This document shows, piece after piece, positions 49,268 to 60,315 of a stretch of DNA of 64,000 bases (positions within the stretch are counted from its first letter, which is position 1; each line of letters begins with the position of its first letter). Source of the stretch: Kalmusia sp. IMI 367209. Taxonomy: Eukaryota > Ascomycota > Dothideomycetes > Pleosporales > Didymosphaeriaceae. Both the position numbers and the translations under genes were made by a program. Under the pieces are notes generated by a model. It saw nothing but the letters and a program-made list of their open reading frames with translations, had not been told where the DNA came from and did no database searches. The DNA lies in NCBI GenBank assembly GCA_027946365.1, contig JAPEUQ010000012.1, positions 868,001-932,000 of the forward strand. Reading direction: 5' to 3'.

Positions 49268-51282
49268 ATGACGTCTGGTACTGTCTCTTCGCTTTTTCTT
49301 CTTCTGCTGAGCTGCTCGCCGTCGCTAGCGCAGCAGCAGGCACAATTCAACCAAGTACTTAATATCAATGGTGATGTAAGTTGACCTACTTCTTCGAGTC
49401 AGTATCCCGCTTACAAACCCAGATGACACTTAACTCCTTTCAATTCCAGGATGGGTCGAAGGTGGAGACGTTTTCTCAGAAGCAACAGCAACTAATTGTT
49501 AATCAACAAACGCCCTCCATCGCCGCCAACCAGGTCACAGGTACGACTGGCAACCCGTTCGTGGCCTTGACGCAAAATTCCATGGTTATCAGCACAAATG
49601 GTGCAACAGACCTTGTCGGCGGACAGATTGAGATGGCTATGTCGCAGCAAGCGCTCCAGCAAGCTCAGATCAACCCAGACAACACATATGTTGCAATGCT
49701 CTCGCCTGACAGGCAAACCTGGATGATCCAGGAGACAGTGAGGAGCATCAACGCGTAAGCCATGCACATATTTTGTTCAAAATATGCCGCTCACACGTTC
49801 TAGCACGGACATGACGGTGCGTATGGTCAAACGCCAGAATATTGATGGTAACTCAGCTCATCTCACTTCTGATTCATGATTTACTAATTTTTTGCAGGTG
49901 AATATATGGCCTTGGGACGTCAGACCATCGAGACCGAAACCGTCCTATCGCCCTTTGGCAATGTAAGCAAGCTTGGGGTACAGACACCAAATCATGAGCT
50001 AACCACAAGTCTACGTATAGGATCAAGCGTCTCAAGTCACCATTACAGGATCGGGGCTGCAGGAAAACGAGTTTCAGGACGGTTTCCGTATGTCAGTGAA
50101 GGCAACGCAGCCCATGACCATGAACGTCAATGTCAAGAAAGGTATCGACACGAGCATGTTGACAGCTCTGCAAGGTCAACAGTCAGTCAGTGAGTCTAGC
50201 TCGATTACTCCAACAGGAAATCATCGTAATGACTGACTCGACAGATGACTACCGCTACTCGGTTACCACCAATCTTGCTGGTGTACAGCCTAACCTCAAC
50301 CAGCAGGTTACCGTCATTCAGATGCCCCGTAAGTCTTTTCTCTACCGCCATAATACCCATATCAGCTGACATTTTCGCAGTCAACGCTCAACGTATCCAG
50401 AAAATGATGCAAGCCGCGGGCGTCCAGCCCGGTGGCCAGGTTACCCTCGGTGTCGCACAACGTAGTGTGCTCTCAAACCCTGGTGGTGCTACTGCACAAC
50501 TCGGAGGTGTTGGTACGCAACCCCAAAAACGCGGCCGCGATGCGTTCAGGGCTTCTCTTGCTCGGCGCCAGGATCAAACCCAGGCTCAGCAGGGCCAAAC
50601 CGACCCGACCCAACAAGGACAAACCGGACAGACCACACAGGGCCAAACTGGGCAGACTACGCAAGGCCAAACTGGGCAGACTGGGCAGACTCCACAGGGT
50701 CAGACGACTCCTACTCAAGGTCAGACCGGACAACAGCAGCAAGGTACCGGCCAGCAACAGGGCACCCCCACCAACGGCAACAACCCCGTCGCCACCCAAC
50801 TCCTTCTTGCGCCCACCTTTACTCCTGTCCAAGCCAACCTCGTGCTCGATACCGTCAATATGCGCGTAGCCTTCCCCGTCTCCCAAGTTGACGGCGAATA
50901 CATCATTACTATGCAAACCGGTGCCGCCCAGCCCCAAGCCGCTACTCCCCAGGGCGAACAACAGCCCGCCGCACCCCGACCCTCCGAAGGAGCTCAAACA
51001 CCTGCTGCTGGAGCTGAACCGCCCAGGCCCGAGGGCTCTGCCACTCCTGCTGGTGAAGCTCCTAAGCCTGAAGGTGCCGCTAACAACGGCACTGCCCCCG
51101 CTGAGCCCAAGTTCAAACGCCAGGAAGCTGACAAGGAAACCAACCCGGCGAAGGGCCAGGTGTTCATTACTATGCGCGAGATAAACAGGATGGTGGAGTC
51201 GCAGACTTGGGGTGGCCAGGCGCCGATCACGAAGATGATGAGCGAGTACGTCAAGGCTAACAATGGAACGCAAAAGGCTTAA
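49268..51282 (+). CDS. Secreted Gln/Thr/Gly-repeat protein with dibasic sites, unknown function
   Basis: Seven exons are inferred: 49268-49375, 49450-49754, 49804-49847, 49898-49962, 50021-50189, 50245-50328 and 50381-51282, for 558 residues. All joins keep phase. A signal peptide covers residues 1-21 (LLLLSCSPSLA before QQQ). The N-terminal half, about 22-310, looks like a compact domain with no recognised family. Residues 322-388 are tandem GQTGQTTQ-like repeats. Pro/Ala/Glu-rich linkers follow, and a conserved-looking C-terminal block contains GQVFITMREINRMVESQTW. Four dibasic KR or RR sites (for example MVKRQN, QPQKRGRD, LARRQD and KFKRQE) could be Kex2 cleavage sites. There is no GPI signal. 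It could be a cell-wall or matrix protein, or a processed precursor; function is unknown. It is the next gene after BRN1. Confidence 0.8.
50569..50769 (+). repeat. Coding tandem repeats rich in Gln, Thr and Gly
   Basis: Degenerate repeats of CAGGGCCAAACTGGGCAGAC-like units encode GQTGQT/GQTTQ peptides in the secreted protein. Near-identical DNA copies suggest recent expansion or length variation. Confidence 0.8.
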
Positions 51283-52706
51283 GGGCAACTTCAAAGCTTA
51301 GGTGTATGTATATGAACTGTTTGGTGGAGGATCAAAGTCAACTTGCAGGGCTGTGAAGGCTTGGTTTGATTCTAGATGAGGGTGGAAGGGGCAGTCAGAC
51401 TGATTGGTGGGGACGTAGGAATTGTACACAGATAGAAAGAGTGTTTGGTTCACAAAATTGTTTGCTCTCTCTGTGCTCACTCATATTCAAACTACGCGAC
51501 TAGTTTGATTATGCTTTGTTCTTCCCCAAGAGATACGATTCGAAGACCGGACTCCATGAGAAATTCCTAGTCTGTACCAAAAGTAGTGCAAAGACAAATC
51601 ATTCCCTCTAGACCCCGCGATCACTAAGGGGGCAGGCCTCGTTACATGTCTTGTTTCTTCCTGCTGCGTCACCCCACAAACGCATATCGTCTGGAAACAT
51701 CCGCCTTGAAACGCGGATCTACGAAAATCCGAGGTTTCGAATCCGGCCAATGTTGTTTTACTATAGGATACATGGGTTGTGAGGGAAACTTCGCCTTGAA
51801 ACATGAGCTTATAGGCAGCCGAGGCTGAGGGGTCGACAGTGACATCGCCCTGTTTTGAACCTTTTGTTCACGGAGGAGTAGAAGTTTTGAAAGCGATGAA
51901 GTGATACACGTGTAGCTGGGATTCTATTTGGACAAGTCGAGGTGATAGGTTTCCATTTCGGTGTGTGACGATTTTTTCCATCCAAGTCAGAGCGTTGACA
52001 CGTACGTAATAATGATACTAACGAGTAGAAGATGATCAAAAATTGAAAATCATGTATCTGACTTCTTCAACAAATGAGAAAAGATGCTAGCCGGAGCCAA
52101 AGTATTGCTTGACCGACTCTGCTGATTCAATTGTAGCAAGCGTTTAAGATGGGTGACCCGTTGGCTACTATGAGCACGTTCAATAAGGTGAGTAGTAGGA
52201 AGATAATTGATGAGTCGTTATAGATCAAGCACTGTGCATGCGCACCAAAAATCAGTGTACATCTCTGGGCAATTTGCGTTCGAAAGAGTACATTGTGAGG
52301 TGCTTCTGGTAAATGCCATACATTAGATACAGACTATGAAATAGTCACTTCTATGAGTCTACAGTGTGATCTGCAAAGGTGCAAATAGTTGAAGTATTCA
52401 ATCTCGGAGTAAGACAAAGATGGCGTGTAATCTCTCTTTTCTTAGCTACCAAAGTATGACTACCTATCCTAGGTCTACAAAATACACGTCGATCTTGAAA
52501 ATGCTGCCCAAGCCTTTCCGAGCATGCCTCATGCTGGCAGCCCAATGACGCCAGTGAACCATGCATATGTGGGACCGTGTCTGCAATTACGGGCCTGTGA
52601 CCATGTCCTACGCCGCCACATCATCTCCATCCGCGTCTCCGCATCCCCACAAGCGGCCATGATCCGCATCCGATGCTATCAAGCAAAGATCAAACTATTA
52701 TTTTGC
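51283..52706. other. Convergent 3' intergenic region
   Basis: About 1.4 kb between the stop codons of the secreted repeat protein and eIF3e. No gene or RNA was recognised. A TTTCGAATCC word near 51735 resembles a tRNA T-loop, but no cloverleaf fits around it. Confidence 0.4.
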
Positions 52707-54120
52707 TCACTTCGCTACTGCCGCACTCAGAACCTGTGTCCTGAAGAAACCGCCCTTCGTCCGCTCGATGACCTGTTGGTAGACTGATTGCGGCGGATGG
52801 TTCATGACTACTGTGCCGGCTTGATAATCGATCTTCGCGTCTACGCGCGTGTCCCGGATGAGATTGACGATCCACTTCTCTCCCTCGTCTTGCGAGAGGC
52901 CGAGGCGTGTTGAGAGATCCCTACTTCGTGTCAGAAAGGTACTTTCCTAGATCAATGTAATAAACGTACTTGATATCGATTCTTTGGTGAATCTTGCAGT
53001 AGCTCTCGGAGATAAGATGCCTTGCGGCATCTACAAAGGGACCAGCAGACTGCAGCAGGAAGAAATCATTCTCTAAGATGTTTTCCGACTCGCTGAGCTT
53101 CTTCTGGGCCTCCTCGAAGTCGAAATCAATGTATAGCGCCTTGATGAAGTCCGTCACCGGGTCACTATACTCGTACCCCTCTTGCCTCACTATCCGAATA
53201 AGATCTTTCAGCTGCTTCTGGTAGGCGCCCTGGTTGCGGCCGGCATTTCGCGCGGTGATGACGGAGGTAGCGAGGTATCGTAGGATCCAAGGGCAGTTTG
53301 TCTGGATGGTATTTATGTAGGCGGGTTGGAAGAAGGTATCGGTGATCTTTTCTCGGGCCGCCTCGTCGTTGAAAAGCGGGAAGAGTGACCAGTGGATGAG
53401 CCAAGTGCGCTGCTGCAGCTGGGCCAGCGGGTTAGTGATGAGACGGCCATCGATGAGCTCCTTGATCTTCTCGATCTCGGCAATAGCGGACTCCCACTCG
53501 GTAGAGAGAATTTCGCAGGCAAGTTTTCCCCAGGTAGCCTCGCGTTCTTTATCGCTGTCGGTGGTCTAGTAGCAAATCAGCCTGTGTGCAGAACCCATGT
53601 ATAATCGCAGACGTACCAGGATACGGTACCGCGTCAGCAGATCAGCAGCATCTCCGTATAGACCGCAGCCGTACTTGAACTGGGCTTCTTCATATAGCTG
53701 CTCCACCATCTGCACGGTTACGTTGTGCTCCTTCTCCAAGAAGGCCAAGTTCTGTTGCTTGTCGCTGCGCAGGCTGCCTAGCACAGTCTCATCGGTCAGG
53801 AGCTCCATGAGCCTGCTTGTGGACTCCTCCAATTGGGCCAGGCGCTGCTTCTCCTGCTCCATCTTCTGCAGATACTCGTCGGGGATGTCGTCGAGGCCAT
53901 TGATGTCGCGAGCGAGGGTGCCCACGTAGTTGGTCATGTAGGTGGGCTTGAGGAGCTCGAACAGGATCTTCTGCTTCTCAATGGGCTGATCCTCATTCTC
54001 GGGAGGCGACGGAAAGTTGAGCAACGGGTATAGCAGGTGGCGGTCGAAGTGCGGCATCATTTGCGGTAGGAGGTTGTACTTGTCGGCGGCAGACTCGCCG
54101 TTGGTCGCTGCGGACGCCAT
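52707..54120 (-). CDS. INT6: Translation initiation factor eIF3 subunit e (Int6)
   Basis: Exons 53617-54120, 52970-53565 and 52707-52920 encode 437 residues, normal for fungal eIF3e. The protein starts [20 protein letters not shown]. It continues with the conserved N-terminal block [12 protein letters not shown], then [16 protein letters not shown] and [18 protein letters not shown]. The middle has [20 protein letters not shown] and [15 protein letters not shown]. The PCI-domain end has [23 protein letters not shown] and [20 protein letters not shown] sequences. eIF3e is part of the scaffold of eIF3, which assembles the 43S preinitiation complex; PCI subunits resemble proteasome-lid and COP9 subunits. 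It shares a 290-base divergent promoter with mL49. Confidence 0.94.
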
Positions 54121-54410
54121 GATGGGCTGTTCTTCGCAGAGAGGTGTCGCGAGGACCGTGTGCGAAGAGGCGCGCGGCGGGTGCGTGTGCGGGTGTATTG
54201 GGAGTGTCGCTAAGGAAATTCACAGTCGGTGGTGGGGTGGTTGCGCGTGGGAGGAAAAATGACTGTGCGTAGCGAGCACCCCTGCAACGCTAAACTTTTG
54301 GTGTTGACGGCCAGAGACGCTCTTCACAGGGCCTGCATCATTGCACACGGGCGCGCCATTGCATTCCATTCTCGGTACCTTGTATTATATTCCACATTAC
54401 CAGCGTCACG
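54121..54410. promoter_or_regulatory. Divergent promoter of eIF3e and mL49
   Basis: These 290 bases separate two translation-related genes, one cytosolic and one mitochondrial, on opposite strands. No specific site was recognised. Confidence 0.4.
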
Positions 54411-55028
54411 ATGCCGCGGATACAACCTCTGCTACCCTTGCTGAGGCCATTGGTCGCTCCCAGGCAGGCGCCATGCGAGCAGCTCTTCCGCTTCTCAACC
54501 GCAACGAGACTACGCATGGAGCGTATGTAACCACATGTCCTGGAAGCCATCCGAGATTAACAAAGCCCTCTAGAAGCATCTGCAACCGCTTCAAGCATTG
54601 CGCCTGCCGCGCAAAAGCTCAACAAGACACTGCCCGCAGATGATGTCCAGCCCTCCTCCGGCGCTACCCCAGACCCGACCACCAACCTCCAAGCCGTCAG
54701 ACCAAAGACCTTCAGAACACCCTCAAAAGCGCGCATATCATCCAGAACAAACCCACGCGCAGCCAACAAACCCACGCTCGATCTCCCACCGCCGAAGTAC
54801 CACGTAGCGCGCTCGTCAAACAAGAACCTGCCCATATACACAGACTACAAGCGCGGAGGCAATCTGCACCTGACGACGATACGAAAGATCACTGGCGATC
54901 TATCGGCCTTGCGAGACGAATTAAGGGTCTTTCTAAATAAGAAGAATGAGGATGTTAAGATTAATAGTCTGACGCAGCATGTTATCATCAAGGGGCACCA
55001 TGTTCCCGAGATCACGGAGTTTCTTAGG
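54411..55028 (+). CDS. IMG2: Mitochondrial large-subunit ribosomal protein mL49 (Img2)
   Basis: Exons 54411-54522 and 54574-55028 join through a split Gln codon and give 188 residues. The N-terminus (MPRIQPLLPLLRPLVAPRQA) is basic and lacks acidic residues, as expected of a mitochondrial presequence. The C-terminal half is the Img2/mL49 domain, with YHVARSSNKNLPIYTDYKRG, GNLHLTTIRKITGD and QHVIIKGHHVPEITEF. The protein belongs to the large subunit of the mitochondrial ribosome. The reading frame ends ITEFS-stop after a run of four T at 55020-55023. With one T fewer the frame would continue for several more residues to a stop at 55042. A one-base indel or assembly error near the end is therefore possible. 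Confidence 0.88.
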
Positions 55029-55338
55029 GCTAGGGGGATGTAAGATACCATATAGGCTGGAATGTACATAATTGTATCATATGTAAGAAAGCACGTCATG
55101 GAGTTGTCTCGGTTTATGTGCTTCGTTGTGATATAGGTGTTCACCATACGCGGTGTACTAGACGATCATAGATATCAAATTTTTGAATTTAGTTCCTCTC
55201 CTAAAGCCTACTCGATTCACTCATCGCAGAGACTTAAATATGACTCGTAACAGTATCGTCTCGGCCATCCGCACTAATGCACGATGCCACCTCCTCAATT
55301 GTATTTGTAGAAAAGGCAAATGCTCACATTGGCGAAGG

Positions 55339-56087
55339 TCAATCTTTGTGTTTACAAAAGATGCAATCGGAACACTATAAGTCATTAGCCCATTCTTCAA
55401 GGGATGTGAAGAGCTGGGAAAGTTCTTACTTGCTCTGTCTTGCAAGTCTGAAAGACCTCAGAAGGGTCTGCAGAACGACATTTTGCAACGCAACGGAAAG
55501 ATCGAGTGGTGATATCTACTTGGTTGGATTGATCATCGTTTTTCCCGGTTTCAGCTCGAAGGATACTATGTTTGTAGAAGACGCGGCTGGTACACTATGA
55601 CTGGTTAGTCGCATTGATGAATTAACTCAACTTCCTTGTAAGTTCTTGCCTTATCTGCCTTGCAACCCGCAACACACCGAAAGGATTCGCCAGCATCGCC
55701 CTATCTAGATCGAACGGCTTCTTTTCTAGCAGGTGCCTCGTTCTGTGGGAACTCATTATTCTTGCAGAAATAGCAGTCGGAACACTGTCCAAAGTCAGTG
55801 CAGTCCTTTCGATGTACCATTGGCTGACTTACCCAGGGTTTTCTGCAATTACTGGAGATTTGCACAGGAGACCCGACAGTGCAGACTGCAGCACATCTGA
55901 ATGGCTTACTGTTGACTTCCCGGAGATCGGACTGACTATCGCCCTGCCCAGCCGTATCTCCGTCTTCAGCAGTGTTGTCGTGAGCATCCAGTGCGGTAGC
56001 ATTTGCTTGGCGAGAATGAGCGTCTTTGAAAGTTGACGTCTCATCGTGCAGAGATGAGTTGTCCCTGCAAAAGAAGCAGTCGGAACA
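55339..56087 (-). repeat. Tandem exon duplication array (CSDC modules)
   Basis: On the plus strand the module boundary appears four times as a related word: GCAATCGGAACACTATAA (to 55380), GGTACACTATGAC (from 55589), GCAGTCGGAACACTGTCC (to 55790) and GCAGTCGGAACACTATCA (to 56092). Each copy spans an acceptor site and the first codons of an exon. Confidence 0.7.
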
Positions 56088-56362
56088 CTATCAAAAATCA
56101 GCCAGTTTCATCCTTGCGCCACGATCATAGCTGCCAAAGCGTGCTCCTACCCAGGCTTTAATGCAATTGCTAATGGTCTGAGTGGGATCCACAGTGGCAC
56201 AACCCGGAGCACGCTTGAGAAAATGGTCTGGAAATTTCCCCCCTTTACAATCTGAGTCTTGCCTATGCTTATATCGGGCGCTGGGCCAGCAAGATCTTCT
56301 TGGGGCAGAGCCACGGCGGCGGCAAGCGCGACGAAGGCAAGGAGCGAAATCAGAAATTTCAT
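55339..56362 (-). CDS. Modular cysteine-rich secreted protein locus with duplicated CSDC exons, frames disrupted
   Basis: Exons on the minus strand are 56151-56362, 55833-56087 (85 codons), 55701-55784 (or 55650-55784 past an in-frame stop), 55430-55594 (55 codons) and 55339-55374 (12 codons). Exon 1 encodes a signal peptide (MKFLISLLAFVALAAAVALP). Exons 2, 3 and 5 begin with C-S-D-C-(F/Y/I)-F-C, and exon 4 has a decayed C-T-S-R version. Exons 2, 3 and 4 share an F-R-C-x-A-x-C block. Exons 1, 2 and 4 end in a shared C-x(n)-C-x-K block just before the donor. All internal exons are phase 0. Three oddities are seen: exon 1 shifts frame at a six-G run (minus strand; 56238-56243), exon 3 has an in-frame TAG at 55701-55703, and the next donor is GC instead of GT. 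The locus may be an active short form ending at TAG, a pseudogene, or contain assembly errors. No family was recognised. Confidence 0.55.
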
Positions 56363-57390
56363 CTTGTAAATGCAAGTGTTGTTGAGTGTAGTTATCAACG
56401 AAGGGTGAGGTTCGGGGTTTAATAATCGGTGAGAATGGACATTGGTGGAGCGGATTCGTGACACAGTAAACGCAGTGATGGAAGGAGGGACTTCCCCTGG
56501 CCAGCGCTTATGGTTGGTACACGAACCTCGATTTCTTCCCGAACGTATGTGTGTAATGCTGAATGAAAGGTGCCGGTACGGTCTGCGCTTGCGTAATATA
56601 TTCAATATTCATTTGCAGCATAAAGATGAAGTTGAGGAAATGAGGTGACTGCATGAAGTGGACCCTTCAGCTTGTTAGAGTAAGGTAAGTGGAATGTTAT
56701 ACAAAGGTCGATGACCTCACATAATTTTTTTAACCTTGTCACCAGTCTCTTCAGCCATGGTAAAGCAGCTATTTTCACGTATGCATTGTCTCCGAATATT
56801 TATGGCATAGAAAAGTACTGCGCGAGTAAGCAGATTAGCTACCCTAGCGTGTTACATGCTCACGCAGTGTGCTTTCGCGTGATATAAACATCCGGACGCA
56901 AAGTGTCCTATCAAATCTCGTTCATGCCTGTAAGTGCTCACAGTTCAACGTAGCAATTAGATCCGACTATCTGGTTCAACTGTACTCCCAAAGCAGTCGA
57001 ACCTGGATGATGAAATCCGTTTTGCTTTTCTAAGATGGTATTGACTGCAAACTGAGATGTTTTCTCTATGATGCCCATAACACAAGGACAAGCTCTCGAC
57101 CTTCCGTCAAGCAGAGTACATCCAGGACATCCAGCGGGTAGTATCCTGAACATAATAAAAATAACTCCATTATGATGCCATTCGCTTTCTTCGCCTTCGC
57201 TAATGTACCCACTCAATGCGACAAGTAATTGTTCTCAGGTATCGTGGTAATAACTCAAAAACCGCTCGAAATCACTCAATGCCCTTTCTGGAAACACCAC
57301 CAGGACTCCAATGCGCCAGTTCCATCTAACACTGATGAATGATACACGCGCAAAGCAAAGTATAATGCACGATTTTCGCGCATCTCACGC
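56363..57390. other. Intergenic region between the mannosidase and the CSDC locus
   Basis: About 1 kb of AT-rich sequence. It contains the promoter of the CSDC locus and the 3' side of the mannosidase gene. A minus-strand frame at 56938-57216 with several cysteines has no signal peptide or recognisable family and is not supported. Confidence 0.4.
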
Positions 57391-60315
57391 CTATGTCGGC
57401 CTCCTGAAAGGATGCGCCTCTGTATTGAAAACCCACTCATCCAGGCTGATGACACCGGGCTCACTGTACAGCAGATAAAAGTACTTCAGCGTTTCGGCAA
57501 GCCAGAAGCTCTCCATCGAGTCATTCAGGTTAGGCGAAGTCTTGGTTACGTCGTCGATAGCAGAGTTTCCATGCGCCGTCTTGGTGTGCTCATTGATGGC
57601 TTCGAACATGCGCCAGCCAGCTTCGCGCCAGTAGTCGTCGCCCGTTATGCGATACATATACCATACGGACTCGATAGCTTCGGGCCTGCATCATGCGTTA
57701 GCGAATAACTCTCCATCAAGACCTTGAATATGAGAGTCTTACCGGAGGATGTATTCCTTAGCTTTCATCCTAGCGACACCTAGCGGCAGACGCTCTTCTT
57801 CTAAGCGTGTTTTGACAAACTCCTCGTGATTGAGTGGTACGCGGGGCGAATAGATGGATGGGAAGGTGGGGAGTGTTTTACTAGGCGATGGTTCTTCCGG
57901 CTCGGTCTGAGCTTTCGTTGGAGGGTCATCGATATCCCTAGGTCCACTGCCTACAGTGATACTTTGATTTTGAGCTGGATTTACATCGTCCAGATCTGAC
58001 AGTTGTCGTTTGTCTAGCACACTATCAGGGGTGTCCGTTGCCACTGCCTTAGACGCAGCTACCCCAGTCTCAATGGGGGTAGGGGCAGCCGTTGCCATAG
58101 CCTTGATCTGCTCCTCGTACCACAGGCTTGCACTCTTCAATTGTATTTCGTAGTTGACCATAGCCTCATCGTATTGTTTAATCCTGTTCTCGAAGTTGGG
58201 GTCGAGGATCTCGTAGTAACGCGTCTGATTCCACTTGCAATCCCTCCGGCTCTCACAAGGCACCCCCTCAAAAGCCTCCGGCATAATCCCCGTTGCGGTC
58301 ATGTTGTACGACCAGACACATCCTTCCGTGAGTTTCACGGCGATCTCGAGGTCCTTAGGTCGGTCGAAGATCCTGGCACCCATGCCGAACATACCACCCG
58401 CGAAGCAAGTCAGATGCGCATATTCGGGTTCGAGCTCGCTCTGGAAAGCCTCGCCTGGTTCTTGCACGGGGACAAACAACTTCCCAGAAAAGAGGATATC
58501 GTCGTTATTAGGGACCATAGGGCGGAACAAAAGATGTTTCTTGACGATATCCATAGAAGTTTCGTACATAGTGCGATATTTCTCGATTTGACCTCCAAGG
58601 AGCAGATATTGTTTCGGCAGGTATTCATATGTAGAATCTGACATGCCACCGAGTGTATACTCTTCTCTTCCAGCATCAGATGATGGTCCAAAGCCAGTAT
58701 TATCGCAGGTAGGTCCAATGGGAGGCGTTGCTTCAGCATCTGATGTATTTGCATCATCTAGTTGACGTTTTCTGTTACGAACTACAGCGTCACCCGGCCA
58801 GGCAAATGGCTCCTCTACCGGTGGTTTCCAAGTAGGATTTGGACCATTGGGGATAACCTTCAACGGTTCTGGTTTTTCCAGCGTGATATATCTATTGCCT
58901 CCAGGCGAGAGTTTTTCTCCAGCACTAGGTGCTGAACCTTCCTCGGCAGGTTTAACTAGAGGTTGGCTGGGGTCAGCTTTTAGATAGGCCCCATTCTTGA
59001 GCGCTGCTTCCCACCCAGGGTCACCTTCCGATATGGGCTTCTGGGCAGGCTTTTTGGTATGTTTGGTGTAGTCGTATTTTGTGCATCCTGAGGCGTCGAA
59101 GAACGTAGGCCACATGCCAGGGAGCCTTGTATGGTTCTGATATCCTTCAAAATTGTCTGTGATACGAGCAATGGCATCGTAGTATTTGTCTTCGCCAGTG
59201 AGTTGCGCAAGATAGGTGAATTCCATGGACAAGGATCCAATCTCGGCAAGGACCACGTGATTACTCGCTGGAGTGGGGTTGGAGGAGAAGTCGCTGAACA
59301 TGTCAATCTTCAACTATCAAAGGAGGGAATTGGATACTCACGGCCGCCAGTAGTAGTATGTCTGTGGCATCCTGTTAGGCGTATCGAACGCACTAATCAG
59401 AATCTCAGCAAGCTCTTTCGCCTTGGTGAGTAAGATCTCGTGCTTCTTTCCGGCAATGTCATACGCTGCGAGAAAGCCCCCTAGGTAACGAATAGTCGTC
59501 TCGAATAGAGGAATATCAGCGCGTGAGGTGGTTGTGAAGTCAATTTTGTTGACAGCTTTCACAGCCTCTTCAAACTCTTCCTTCAGGCCCATTATCCAGA
59601 GAGTGTCGAGAGAGTCCACAAGCGTAGCACCCCAACCTGCGAAAGGATCTTTTGACGTCCCCGTGACTGGCCTCACTTCGTCATGCAACCAAGCAAATTC
59701 CTTGTACCCAGACCACGAGCGCTTGAACACATCCTTTATGGTCTCTAGTTTCGCCTCTCTTTCTGTCTTCTGAGCGGCCGACTCTTTTTTGAATTCGCCC
59801 TGTATCTTCGGTATAGATTTCGGCTTCGCGGTCGGGAGCGCAATGAGCGATTCGGAGAGAATAGGAAAATGTTCCTTCGTCTTTGTCCAGTGGATGATTT
59901 CTTCGCTCGACGAGAGCGGTTCTCCTAGCACAGCTTGTTCCTCATCAATGCGCGGCGTAGGCGTTGAGTCTGGTCGCGCAACGTGGCCAACGCCTATCGG
60001 TATCGACTTCTCTCCCTGCCCAGTCGTGGGCTTCTTATCGACTGGTCGATCCGCCGGCGCAACAGGCGGCGGGGTCTGCTTCGCCTGAGGGTTTTTCGCA
60101 GCGGGTACCTCGACCTCGAACTTCTTCGTTTCCTTCGCAACCTGGGGCTTCGGCTCCCAGTTCATTTGCGGCCCTGCATCTTCGCGTTGTCCACGGTGAA
60201 ACCCACTCGCAGCCTGTTCCCTCCACGACACATCCGAATTGCCGAATCTATATAGCGCAAGCACAACGATGATAGCGAAAGCGAGGAAGACTCGATATCT
60301 TCGGAAGCGGAACAT
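57391..60315 (-). CDS. GH47 class I alpha-1,2-mannosidase, membrane-anchored
   Basis: Exons 59342-60315, 57743-59293 and 57391-57685 encode 939 residues. The start at 60315 was chosen because it gives a type II signal anchor (residues 9-24, [16 protein letters not shown]). The frame is open further upstream without such logic. A low-complexity stem of about 180 residues precedes the catalytic domain. GH47 landmarks are [82 protein letters not shown], the [11 protein letters not shown] block, [20 protein letters not shown] and the calcium-binding Thr in FNTEAHPF. Charged linkers (about residues 390-480 and 690-810) interrupt the domain. The enzyme trims alpha-1,2-linked mannose from N-glycans in the ER or Golgi. 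Confidence 0.92.

Noticed and set aside
50473..51294. Long minus-strand frame opposite the secreted repeat protein
   Set aside because: The repeat DNA keeps the opposite strand open; its Leu/Ser/Gly-rich translation is a by-product.
51725..51745. TTTCGAATCC word resembling a tRNA T-arm
   Set aside because: No acceptor stem, D-arm or anticodon arm could be fitted around it on either strand.
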